A stretch of 50,320 nucleotides of DNA from Azolla pinnata (lineage: Eukaryota; Streptophyta; Polypodiopsida; Salviniales; Salviniaceae), in NCBI GenBank assembly GCA_037176905.1, contig JBBBWG010029154.1, positions 1-50,320 on the forward strand. Direction: 5' to 3'. Positions 9,941 through 21,412 of the stretch are shown here, piece by piece; the first letter of the stretch is position 1, and each line of letters starts with the position of its first letter. A program made the position numbers and the translations under genes. The notes beneath the pieces are model-generated. The model saw nothing but the letters and a program-made list of their open reading frames with translations, made no database searches and was not told where the DNA came from.

Positions 9941-12900
9941 ATGCAAGGACAAAAGGTTAACTGCTGCAAGAGCCAGAACGTTACATGGGCTGATATCTGG
10001 GAATCTTGCCTACAATGGCTTACACTCTTCCTTCAGCTTCTCCTCCGAATCGTAGAGAGCATTCCTGCTCTGCGCCAACTCCTGGAGCTCTCAGGACTGA
10101 GACCGTTCTACCTCCCTGTGTCTCATGTGTTGCAATCTTCCCCTCGATCAATGCTTCTTCCATCTCGAGATAAGAAAGACGAGAAGAAGCTCACTGTAAG
10201 TTCTGGAAATATCCAATTAAAAATAGAATAAATATCCTTGATTCGCGTATGTCTTTTCTAAGTCTTGTCTGGGTTTTTTGTACTGGTGCTATATATTAAA
10301 TAGCACAGTACTGTATATTCCAGGAAAGATCGCTGGCATAACTGATAGATCAATAGTCATGGAGAATTCCCTTTAAATTCGGCTAAATTGCTAGATTGTA
10401 TTGACACATGTGGGGCTCCTCAGACCATTACACTCCGCAATCATCAAACTTAGGCATCACATTTGACGTATAAAGCTTCCCTATGGCACTTTATATGTAT
10501 CATCTGATATCTTTCTGGTCAATTCTATGGTGGCCGCTGAAGTATTCTTGGCTTTTTTTATGCAGCAATAAACTAAATGCGAAGCTTAGGATTAATGTAA
10601 ATCGCAAGTGTACAACAATAACATGATAAGAGTGAAGGGGTGAATGAATTTCTTCTGTGATGGATCTTCCAAATTTTATTTTATCCTTTGTAATGTTGCA
10701 AATGTCTTGAAGAGAATATTGATTGTCTGGTTCTCGAAAGAACTTTTAGATATATTGTCTGGGATTCATGGGTTTTTCGGTATTTGTATGGATGTGAGAT
10801 GATTATGCTCAAGAATTCGTGACTTTCTGCAACTTCAGCTGGTACTTTGTCTTTCCTCAATTTGCTGCAGCTTTAGAAGGTCATACTGATGTCATGTTTT
10901 GAGATGGTGTTGAGTTTCAATACATAGAACGGCATTTGGGAGGATCGCAGAATGTTATAATTTCTATTTTGAGTTAATCAGATGGAAATGAACCTCACAT
11001 TGACATTACAGGTGGTCCTAGACTTGGACGAGACATTGGTGTGTGCTTATGAATCGACTGCACTTCCTCAGTCTCTACATAGTCAAGCTTTGCGCTCAGG
11101 CATCAAGTGGTTTGAATTGCAATGCGTGGCAATTGAAAAGGTAGCCACCTTTTTTTTTTGTATCGCTGTATATGTGCTTGTTAATGTGAATATTGATATC
11201 ATATTTTATTAATGAGCTAGGATAGTGAAGGTAAATCTCGAGTAAATCACGTAACAGTCTATGAGCGTCCTGGGTTACAAGAGTTTCTGAGACGGGCAAG
11301 TGAATTTGCAGAGCTTATCCTCTTCACTGCGGGCCTTGAAGGTGAGTATATAGCCAGATTTTCTTGGAATGCTCACAATATTCTCTTTATTTCCTTAAAG
11401 GTCCTCTACTTCTTGCATTTAGTTTCCAAAATTGTCAAGAAATCTCCCTTTCTCAAGTACATGTGCTAAGTGAGAAATTGTATGGTCTATTCCTCCGTTT
11501 TTCGGCTCTTCTCTGTGGGATGGTATTTTTGAAATAGCGAAATTTCACTAGCATTTGTGACAGTAAAGAGGGCAGGGGTATTTTCAAGTTCTTTTGGCAT
11601 ATGAAAATTGAAGTCACAATCCTGTTGGTTGTATTCTCAGTATTTAATTCTGTACTGTGATTCCCAGGATATGCAAGTCCCCTTGTTGATAGAATCGATC
11701 CTGAAAGGAGGATTGGATGGAGGCTATATCGTCCATCTACTGTTGTCTCGTGAGTTTTTGACTTATGCTATGTACCGCGTGTATCTATCTCATGCTTGAG
11801 ATCTGCCAGGCCTTTGCACTTTTAACAATTTTCTTGAAAACTGACCTGACCCTACACCATCTATTCTTTCCATGTATAAGAAGACATGGGAGACACAAGA
11901 CAAGCAAAGATCAATTTCTAGCATTCTACACAAATATTTTATGCTACATGATTGCATTTATCCCTCATCATCGCATCCTTAGTCATGTCTTTTCCTCCCA
12001 TCTTAATAAGCACTAGGTGCTTGTTTCGAACTCCTTGAGTATTAACAGGATTTTAAAACTGATAACTGCTTTGCATTTGACAGGAGATATAGAGAACATG
12101 TCAAAGATTTATCTCGTCTTAACCGAGACCTCCGCCGAACTGTAATTATTGATAATAACCCCTTCAGCTTTTTATTGCAACCATTAAATGGAATCCCGTG
12201 TGTCCCATTTACAGGGGCTCATTCGGAAGATCAACAAGTAAGTTAGTACGAACACTTGTGGTATATGTGATGGAAAATGGCTCACATAGTAATACTGGAA
12301 TTTTGTTCGTTTTTAATTTACCTAAGCATGCTGTCTTATTGTACTTGAGACAGATGACATACCCGTTTGGCACTTTGGTTGCCCTAATGTTTGTGTGGGG
12401 AGTTAAGATAGCATCACTAAATCCCTATCGGAAAGAATTAAGAAATTCCTGCAAGTGCATGCGTCATTAAGATGTTTTTTCCAATCAAACTGCAAATACC
12501 GCATGTGCTACAAGAGGTTCACTTCTCTTGAGATCATGGGTTTGGAAAGGGTGGCTGAGAGTACATGATCAAGATCCCCGCACATTGACTCCATTGTGAA
12601 GCTAGTCAAAGGATTTACAGGCCAATTAAAAAATTGGGTTCTGAATGGGGCAACCATACTCTTGTCTACATGCCAGATTCTTGGGTCACCTCGATGTAGT
12701 TGCTTCTATTTTCTAAACTCACTTTCTCGTCTATGTGAGATGTCTGGCATTGGGTCTTCCTCTTTGATGCATATCTAGGATGCCTAATAATCACTCATTG
12801 ATACAGTATTTTTCCTTTGACCACATTCAAACTTGCTCACATCATTGTTAGTCCACTCCGTGCATGTATTTTCATTGATCCTTGTTTAAAATCCAATTTT

Positions 12901-13702
12901 TTTCTGAAGGCGACACACTCATCATTGCTCACCAAGTAAACACTTTTTCCCAAGATAGAAGATCATATTGCTGTCTTGCATCATACTACGGTACCTGAGA
13001 GCCCATTTGCAATTGACTTATGACATACATAGTTTGAGTGTACTCTGCGAATACTGATGGTTTTTTTCTATCTAATAAGCATTTTTCTCATGGTTAATCA
13101 GCCAACAGTTCCACAATAGGTACTGAAAAGACTAGGCGAAAACATACGAAGCTCCAAATATATTTATACATCCAAGGGGAGTTTGAAGCCTGGTTTGCAT
13201 TGCCTTCAAGGTCTCATCTGGCTGAAAACTAGCAACACGAAGCTAGGCCATGCCATGTGATCTAGACTTGCTTTGTCATCGTAGACTGAAAGTTATGAGG
13301 ATTCTGACCCTTTTCCCCTGTCTCCCTCTTCATACACTTTCTTCTCCATTGGGACACGAATTCCTGAAAATCCAGGGCTACTTCTCACCTATCTACTTGC
13401 ACATCTAAAGATGTTTGATGCATGTACGTGTATGTATGTCTACATGCTATGTTTGGGCATCCTTTCATTTAATGTCGTCAATATAAAAGCAGATAAGCTA
13501 ATCTCTATGTATATCATTGCAGCAACAGAAAGATGACAATGGTGTTTGTATGTGTACTTGACAGCTTCTGGAAGTGCTGTTGCCATTATTGGAAGAATTG
13601 TCCAACTATGATGACATACGGCCGCCATTACTTCGGAAATTTCGTATGCCGGCCTGGTTTCGAAAGCGAGGCGTTCCAATGCCCGAGTGGCCGCTGTTGT
13701 AA
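9941..13702 (+). CDS. SCP1/NLI-interacting-factor-like HAD phosphatase (CTD small phosphatase-like), 6 exons
   Basis: Exons are 9941-10195, 11012-11140, 11221-11341, 11668-11749, 12084-12237 and 13565-13702, all GT-AG and phase-consistent; 879 nt, 292 aa. Residues 86-95 read VVLDLDETLV, the DxDxT/V catalytic signature of FCP/SCP phosphatases, with D89 the nucleophile and D91 the acid/base. Downstream come VYERPGLQEFL, LILFTAGLEGYASPLVDRID, TVIIDNNPFSFLLQPLNG and a C-terminal FRMPAWFRKRGV segment. This layout matches the plant At3g55960-type proteins of about 300 aa (recalled). Before the catalytic domain is a hydrophobic or amphipathic stretch at about residues 20-55, possibly membrane-associating. 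Family members remove phosphate from Ser or Thr of protein substrates; the target here is unknown. Exon 5 to 6 spans the longest intron (1.3 kb). Confidence 0.92.
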
Positions 13703-15587
13703 AATGTATTCAGCTTGTATATTTTTCTGCACAGGACCAGTTCGTGTATTATTTGGAAGGCGGGTATAATCAAAGTTTAGAGAGAATATCAATGTGCTGA
13801 TTGAGACTTCATGCACTGGGGCGAAATCAAGAGAACATTGGCAGAAATATTCTATGAAATAAATGCTCCTCATGTGATGTTACCGGTTTTATCTCTGTTG
13901 CTTGCTACTCATTTCAGTTTCATGAGACATATTCAGGATGATCCGACTTTTTCCCCCTACAATATGAAATTTTAGTGGTGGTCCCTAAACAGAGTACCAC
14001 CATTTGAGGTGTTACATTGGTGAAAGAAAGCTGGTGCTGTCCTCTCAAAGCAGGAGCTTGTGATGGTACACACTATGTTAAGGTATGGAATTAGACCAAG
14101 CAGGGGGGTTCATATACTTGGCAATTCATCTGAATGTTGATGATGCGTGGATTCATGATCTCTTTCTTTTATTCTGTCATTTGTCTTGCAGGAATCTGTA
14201 GTTAGGCACTTGGATGGAGGCTATATAACCTGTCATGTTTGTTGTTTAGGGCAGAGAATGGACTTGTCCTTCATTGATGTGGAGCTATCTTTGGTTATAT
14301 GTGTGTGTATACACAGCAAATGCTATACATGATTGAGATAAAGCTCTCTGTCTATCAGAGATGACCAAATCGAGAGCCGGCGAATATGTCACTGAAGCTG
14401 CATTTGGGGTGTTTTTTGTCGAATTTCACCGGAGTGTGATATGCCATCTGCTGATCAAACTAGCGAATAAGCTAATCCGAAAGAAGGCATCGATTCCCGA
14501 GATTCAAGATGTTTTAAAAACAAAGAGGATTGAGATGGAAGGGATATAACAACGTCCGCGCGATTCTCCAATAATTGAAGCAGCACTGGCGAACATTTAC
14601 ATATTGCTTTGAGCTGCTGATTGTTTCACATCATTCATGTAGTTAGTGTGTTCAGGGACGACGGCATTCGATTGATCGGTGCAGCTTACTTGATTGATGG
14701 TGAATGATGATGATGGTGACAGATATATGCCCTGGAGGAGTGAGTCCAAAGGGAAGGAAGCGATAAGGCCTCTGAGCCCACAATTTGTAGAGTCTGCATC
14801 GTAGCCGTTCGACAAATTGCGTCTGAACTGTTCAAAGTCTGCGATCCTTCCCGCTGTTCATAAAACACTCGTGTTGAATCCAATGGCCTTGATTTCGCCT
14901 GTCTTATTATAACAGTGGAAATATGCCATCTTTTTTTTTTTTAGAGAGAATCGTCGGATCGAACAGGCTTCATGCAAGAGGAGCATCAACGGATCGATGG
15001 GTGCAATAAGACAATGCCCTTGGAGAGAGAGAGAGAGAGAGAGATAGAGAGTATGTACGTCTGTTGGGAGCACACAAGGCTCGTGACGATTCATCGTCTC
15101 TGAGGTCTGGTGGCGATAGAGAAAAATGAAGAGGAACACAGACAGATAGATGCATGAGGGGAGGTGCATTTTATTTGCAAGGGTCTTCTTGCCAATGGTG
15201 TGAAGCTTGTGCTTAACATGCAAAACGAGAACCCCGATCAGAAGAAACAGCATGGGTTGCATGAACCAACCCCGGGGGCTGGAAATACAAGCGACTGATT
15301 GATCTGCGATTCGCGTCCCATGAGTTGGTTGCTTGGTTGGGGTTGTTGGGCATTTTTCAGAAGAAACAGAGGAAGAGGCACCCCGCGCTTTTGCTGGGGT
15401 TTTTTTTTATCTGCTTTGCTGGGGTTTTATGAGCGAGAAGAACGAAGTCGGATGTTGTGGCCGATGAAAAACAATCACAAATGCAACGAGAGTCTATTAT
15501 CGTCGACCAAATTGCCAAAACCCACCTTCAAAAAAACTTTGTATCTCCTCCTCCTCCTCCTCCTCTTGCTGCTGATTGTGCATTAAG

Positions 15588-15618
<31 letters not shown>

Positions 15619-16377
15619 GATATGTTGCAGATACTCGAGAGAATCAATCATTCTTAATAACAATAAAGCACAGAAAGAACGAAAGAAAATTATATTAACG
15701 TCTACTTAGGCCAATATGACCCATGAGACGAAGCCTACGATAATGCTCGTATATCCATCACTCATCTATGAGAGCATTATGGCATTTACAAAGCAAAGGA
15801 GAAGGGTCGAATCCGGATCTGCCAGAAATCTTTTACTTGGTTCACGGATCTCGCACTCGAGAACTTGTAACTCATCTCTGTTAATGGAAAGAACAGAAAC
15901 TTCATGCAGTTTTAAAGTAATGTTAAAGAGTTTTAACTAGCAGTGCATAAACAGAATATGGATGCATCCCGTCATCGTCTTGTATTTTCGACATGATCTT
16001 GGACCCATTCTGGATTTGTCTGATCACCCTCTCTTCAATGATATATATATAGATATATGATCTCTTACTCTCTTTTTATACTTAAAATATATGTGGCAGG
16101 TATACGTGTACAGATATACAAGGAATTGAACCCATGACCTCTCAATTGGGCATTTTATCTTCTTCTTTTTCTTTTTGTTTTTCCTGTAAATGTATGTTAT
16201 TAAAACAATATGACAATACAAAGAAAACCTTGCTATCGAAACTACTATTGAAAAAGTAACGATGTGGCAAGGACAACCTTCTAAGATGCTCCAATACAAA
16301 ATGACATAAATTTAACTCAATCCCACAAGACAAATGCTCTTATACAACATAACTGTGAAAACTGCGAAATCAAACCT
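13703..16377. other. Intergenic region with microsatellites and weak small ORFs
   Basis: No recognised gene. A 62-codon ORF at 14361-14549 (MTKSRAGEYVTEAAFG...) has ordinary composition but no family resemblance I can identify. Microsatellites include (GA)n at about 15021-15043, (CTC)n near 15546-15566 and (GT)n at about 15589-15618. A GAATTGAACCCATGACCTC word near 16121-16140 is of a kind common in dispersed plant repeats. Confidence 0.4.
13858..13863 (+). terminator. Candidate poly(A) signal of the HAD phosphatase gene
   Basis: AATAAA occurs about 155 bases after the TAA stop, within AT-rich sequence. This is a plausible near-upstream polyadenylation element. Plant signals are loose, so this is only a positional call. 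Confidence 0.35.
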
Positions 16378-16532
16378 TCTTCTTCTTCTTTCATTTTATT
16401 TTCTTTCTTTCTTTCTTTTTCTTCTTCTTCTTTCATTTTTCTTTCATTTTTCTTTCTTCTTCTTCTTCTTCTTTCATTTTTCTTTCATTTTTCTTTCATT
16501 TTTCTTTCTTCTTCTTCTTCTTCTTTCATTTT

Positions 16533-16573
<41 letters not shown>

Positions 16574-17070
16574 TTCTTCTTCTTCTTCTTTCATTTTTCT
16601 TTCTTTTTTTCTTTCTTTCTTCTTCTTTCATTTTTCTTTCTTTCTTTCTTTCTTTCTTCTTCTTTCATTTTTCTTTCTTTGTTTCTTCTTCTTCTTCTTC
16701 TTCTCCTCTTCGCCATCGCCATCGCCATTCATCTTCCTTCCTTTACCTTCGCCATCAACACCATCTTCTTCTTCTTCTTCATCACCATCATCATCATCAT
16801 CATCTTCTTCTTCTCCTTCTTCTTCGTCCTCGCTTCTTATACCTAGCCCTGAGCTATTGCCATCGCCATAACTTTCCAACCCCGCTTTCATAGCCTCCTC
16901 CTCCTCCTCCTCCCCTTCCAAGAAACCTCACTCCGACATTCTGCCCTCCCTTCTCTTCCTTCTTCCTTCCTTCCTTCCTTCGACAATCAGTGCCTGCAAC
17001 AAATCCTTTCCAAGCTCGAACGCAGGAGGTTCCCTTCCTTCCTTCCTTCATTCGGTGTTCTCCCTGCATT
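16378..17070. repeat. Long polypyrimidine tract (CTT/TTTC/CTTC)n
   Basis: From about 16378 to 16705 the top strand is almost only C and T, in (CTT)n, (TTTC)n and TTTCATTTTTC blocks. It continues more loosely, with ATC/CTC interruptions, to (CTTC)n near 17036-17050. Polypurine/polypyrimidine mirror tracts of this length can adopt triplex structure. It ends just before the small acidic protein gene. Confidence 0.9.
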
Positions 17071-17134
17071 CCCAGTGTGTTCGATTTCTTCAGTCCTTCC
17101 ACCAGAGCCGTTTAAATCTCCAAACGCGGCCAAT

Positions 17135-17557
17135 ATGCTTCAGAAACCTCGATCTTCACCGTCCTCCTCGTCCTCCGGCCTTGGCTGCAAGATCGTGTCC
17201 TGGGTAGGATCCGGAATATACACCGCTTTCTTCGTCTCCTTAGATCGATGCTCCTGCGTGAAGCTCGACACCATAGACATCTACGAGCCTGTGAAAGAGC
17301 AGCCTTTGCTCTTCCATAGCCATCGCAGATCTCTTTCTGTGAACTCCAGCATCGCGCTGACTTCTTCTCAGCATCGCGCATTCAGCAGGAGAAGGCCGCA
17401 TTCCAAGGCTAGGCACAATTCTTCCTCGGCTTGCAAGAGTACTCGCAGAAAGCAAGACAATGATGAGGAGGAAGAAGAAGAAGAAGAAGAGAATGACGAG
17501 GAAGAAGACGGAAACAATGAGGAGGAGGAAGAAGTTCTTTCTATTCGACCAAGATGA
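17135..17557 (+). CDS. Small plant protein of unknown function with acidic tail
   Basis: 140 aa from ATG 17135; the frame opens further upstream but without an earlier ATG. The N-terminus is Ser-rich, followed by a compact conserved-looking core at about residues 15-50 (LGCKIVSWVGSGIYTAFFVS, then LDRCSCVKLDT). A basic Ser/Arg-rich middle follows, then a C-terminal run of more than 20 Glu/Asp encoded by a GAA/GAG microsatellite. A Gly-Ile-Tyr-Thr-Ala-Phe-Phe segment before a Cys-x-Cys motif recalls small uncharacterised land-plant proteins, but I cannot name the family. Intron-free. The long polypyrimidine tract occupies its promoter or leader. Confidence 0.6.
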   Translation: MLQKPRSSPSSSSSGLGCKIVSWVGSGIYTAFFVSLDRCSCVKLDTIDIYEPVKEQPLLFHSHRRSLSVNSSIALTSSQHRAFSRRRPHSKARHNSSSACKSTRRKQDNDEEEEEEEEENDEEEDGNNEEEEEVLSIRPR

Positions 17558-17749
17558 AGTTTCTTGACATCTCCGTTGTATGTCTTTGTCTCTCTTTCGT
17601 TCCTTCTACCTTCTTCATTTTCTGTGTAAGTAAACTACAAAACAAGACAGCAATGGAAGAAACGATTCTTACAGTCACTCTCGCGGGAGTCATTCCCATC
17701 TGATCTGATTCTTAAGCATTTCTTCTCTCCGATTGTTTTATACATCAAT

Positions 17750-17785
<36 letters not shown>

Positions 17786-20700
17786 TATATGGAATGCATG
17801 TACCTACAGCTTTGATGTTCTTCAAGAAATTTTATGTTCTTTTAACCTTCTCTTCAATTTTTATGACATGCATGTGTGGCTAATCTCTAACTTGCGACTT
17901 AGTCTCTGATTTGATCCGTTTACAGCATTTAGAAGTAGCAAGGTTAGACTAGTAATTAGCAGAACTGGTTAGATAGAGAAGAGCCGTTTGGCCGCAGCTT
18001 AGATTCGTAAATAGTGGAACCGATTTCATTGTTATTTGTATTTTATCATATAACCTTGTGCTTAAGCTTGATTTTCGTATGTGATCAAGATCTCAACCTA
18101 AACGAGGAATGCTGGGGGTAATTTAAACTTGTTCTCTTATTGTGTCAGATTTTGCCATTCTATAGATTGTTTGCAGTCGCATTGCTGGAGAAAAACAAAT
18201 TCAAATTCAATGGTGGATGATCCAGTCAGACTGATTGGAGGCAGAAGAAAGAAAAATAATGCGATGTATTGCTTGACAGTCACTGATAAGATGGCATGCT
18301 GCTCGTTATACCTAGCCTTGTGATTGTTCCTTCTCTACAAAAAACATGGAAGCAATGCACTGATTTGAACATTTGAGTGCTAGAAATCGTAGCTTGCAAA
18401 ACAGCTTGAAAGCATATAGATTAATGAAGTTTGTTTCACATCATTGCTGGATGGGAAATGGAAATAAATAATACAGGATATATATCAAATGTTTCTTTTC
18501 CTGATCATATTCTAACTTGTTCACGTTTGTTCATATAGTTGGCGGCATGATGGTTCAAGCGAGGAGCATGGAATCACTTGTAAAATCACCTGAGTGCCCT
18601 TCTAATAAAGCGTTGTGCTTTGTCAAGGTAGGCTATTATGATATGGAAGCTGAAACTCGGCTGCAGTGCGATAACCTGGCAGGGCCTTGAGCAGCGAGAC
18701 ATTTCGATCTTGTGGTGTATTCTTTTGCTCGATATTATAATGATACGTGGAATTGAAGCTGAGAGCACAGTGCTTGGGATCTGATGATAAGCATCGACTT
18801 GGTGTCTCTACATCTGGTTATATCTAGATCGTGTACAAGCTGGTGTCCATATGGATATAATTCAGGGGCTTGGGAAACTTGGAAATATCAACTTGGGTTT
18901 TGGCTCACCTTATTCAAGTATGTGGTATCTGAGATCCTTCCCATGTTTTCTGTCTTGACTCTTGTGTAGTTCCTTGACTCTTGAACTCCATGCATTTGTT
19001 TCAGGTAACTACCTATCTATCAATCCATCTAAATGCATATTTCTATGAGGTTCAGTGTGAGATAGCCCCAGATTGTACGCCACACTATACATGCATATTA
19101 GTTGGAATGCCACATACATTTTGCGCCATGGACTGTACATGTATATTAGTCAAATTTCGTATACATTTTATGCCATGGTTTTTGCATTCCGGCAATGTAT
19201 TGAGCATAAAAGAACTTTGATTCTGCACATATATGTGTATATGTACATATGAAATTCACAATGGCCACAGTTTTTAGTCGATGGATCTCAAAAATCGTGG
19301 AATGTTTCCTCTCTCCTTAGTGTGACGTGAGACTTGGTATGTTAAGTTTGTTCTCGCCGTTGAATTTGTGTTACGGATAGAACATGAACTTCTGTGTCCT
19401 TTTTAGAGTATTGATTCCGACTCCAAGCACAAGCCAGGTATCTTCCAAAGATTCTTTCTAGGATACGACATGGCTACTCAAAACTTGTATAAATACATGT
19501 GCTCACGAAACTTGTCTAAATACATGTGCTCGCGTTGATTTTATAAATCAATCCTTTGTTTTCTTGTTTCTGTCTGGCTTTTGCTTCCTTTCCATCTCAA
19601 TAATGTCTGCAATAGTTTAAGATCTTCACCTTTGCTGTCCACCACAATTGACTTTGTTTGCCTTTCTGCCTTGTTTGTCAGGGGCAGTTTTTTTGTTCAC
19701 CTTTTGCCCCTTCATCATCATCATCATCATCATCTTCTTCTTCTTCTTCTTCACTTGTGCTTTCACCTTTTGCTCCATCATCATCTCCTTCACTTGTGCT
19801 TTCCATCACCACTTTGGGCATCAATTATTATCCTCACAGATGATCATTTCAACCTTTCACATTTGGATCTCTCTCTCAATCATCAAATCTACCCCTCAAT
19901 CATCATCATTGTATTTGTGTCTTGACAGCCTTCCTTGTGTAGCACATCGCTATCCTGTTTGACCTTTCTGACAGCCCAAGCGTGGATGGATGATGGCAAT
20001 CTTGCAACAACTTCAACCCAATGATGAAACCTTTTGGGGATTATCGTGGGAATCCCAAGCTCGCACACGTTGGTCAATCCACATACTGGCGTGCCCAAAA
20101 CCCATGTCAGTATCTAGCTCAGTTCTTACCTCACTCAACAACATTTGTTTGTCCCTTATTGCCTAAGGCCAATCCAGTTGATGAATCCAATGGAGCGAGA
20201 ATACATCTTTGTGGGGTCTAGCAATCAAGTTCACTTTATCATCTCTGTTGGTTCACAAAGCACTAGGAAAAAGACTTTGATCAAATCAATTGGTTTGATG
20301 GACACATGTCTATGGTTTCGCACCAGTCGTTCGAACATCGTTACGTATTAGTTGTGCAGAAGATTGTTGTGGGTCATGTATGTTTTGCCGGCAAAGTCAA
20401 CAGAAAGTGTGAAGGTAAACATTTTTGCGTGTGGGTACTGGTCGTCTAGTGAAACAGACATTTGAATATACACAATGCATCATAAGAAGAGCATTTTTAC
20501 AAGATCTAGAGAGGGGTGACCACCGTTTAACCCAAATGATAATTTTAAGATGCACTTCTCGAACGATGTCTCGTGCATGCTAGATTGGAACTTAGCCTTT
20601 TCAATCGCGCCGAGCAGTGTTTGATTAGTTCAATGCAGCTTCGGGAAGTTGATGGTCTTACCGAATCAGCGTGTGTGTTCCTATGCATGCCGCCCTACTA

Positions 20701-21412
20701 CTCTATCAGGTCATTTGACTTGGCTTTGTCCGGAAATCGACGATGTTCAGCTCGATTACAATCTTCTGGGATGCTAACAGATGCCCTCCTCCCTTTTACA
20801 TCTAGCAATGAGCGACACTGACAGTGTTGTAATAACTCTTCTCACTTGATTGTATGAGCTCCGAACAAGCTCATCGATTTACTCGGAAAATCGATAGAGA
20901 AACTCTCAAACCACCTCTCATCTTACTCTTATATTATGCACAGAATACAACAATCCCATGAAGATTGTGGCCATTTGCAATAGATATTCATCAAAGACTA
21001 TGATATATGTCATACTTGTTGCACCCACAAAACTACAAGAGAAAAAACCAAAGATGTTGTTGTGTTAGCAGCATTTCCCTGAAATAGGAGAGAACTTCCT
21101 TGGAGATTGCAAATTCTGACGGCCGATTTCATGGCGAGCGAACGAGTTTTCGGGAATCCTCCTTCCCATGGCTCAAATCATTCGCATCACTGAGGTCTGT
21201 ACAGTGACAGATGTGTGCCAGCGACGAGCTTTTTGTTTTGCTTTTTTTCCCCCTCTTGTTCTGATGCTCAGATGTGCTTTGGTATGCTGGATCTTGAGCG
21301 CGGCGGCACCCGTGACTTCTTGTGGATTCATGGAGGTTATCGCCCTCCTTGGGTTCTTGAAGTGCTCTGAAATAGGGAATGTGTGCTACCGGCACCTGAG
21401 GCGGTGCATGAG
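17558..21412. other. Gene-poor region before PPR gene 1
   Basis: It holds (CA)n at about 17751-17775, an imperfect duplication of about 55 bases near 19070-19190 (ACATGCATATTAGT and ACATGTATATTAGT words), TTC/ATC runs at 19715-19760, and AT-rich sequence with no convincing multi-exon gene. A short coding-like stretch near 19420-19490 weakly recalls retroelement polyprotein sequence. A 47-codon ORF at 18547-18690 is unassigned. Confidence 0.4.

Noticed and set aside
11713-14226. 17-base match TTGGATGGAGGCTATAT at 11713-11729 and 14210-14226
   Set aside because: One copy is in an exon of the HAD phosphatase and the other in spacer. The flanks do not match, so this is most likely chance or a tiny filler copy.
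16117-16142. tRNA-like box GAATTGAACCCATGACCTC
   Set aside because: Similar words are common in plant dispersed repeats. No A box, cloverleaf or SINE body could be delimited.
18547-18690. 47-codon ORF MMVQARSMESLVKSPECPSN...
   Set aside because: Reasonable composition, but no recognised homologue, no neighbouring exon, and the length is within chance for AT-rich DNA.
19420-19490. Short stretch recalling a retroelement polyprotein
   Set aside because: Too short and too weak. No flanking repeats or other element parts were found nearby.
21383-21412. Extended start for PPR gene 1 at 21383
   Set aside because: The codon there is GTG, not ATG, and a stop lies 15 bases upstream. The first Met is at 21413.
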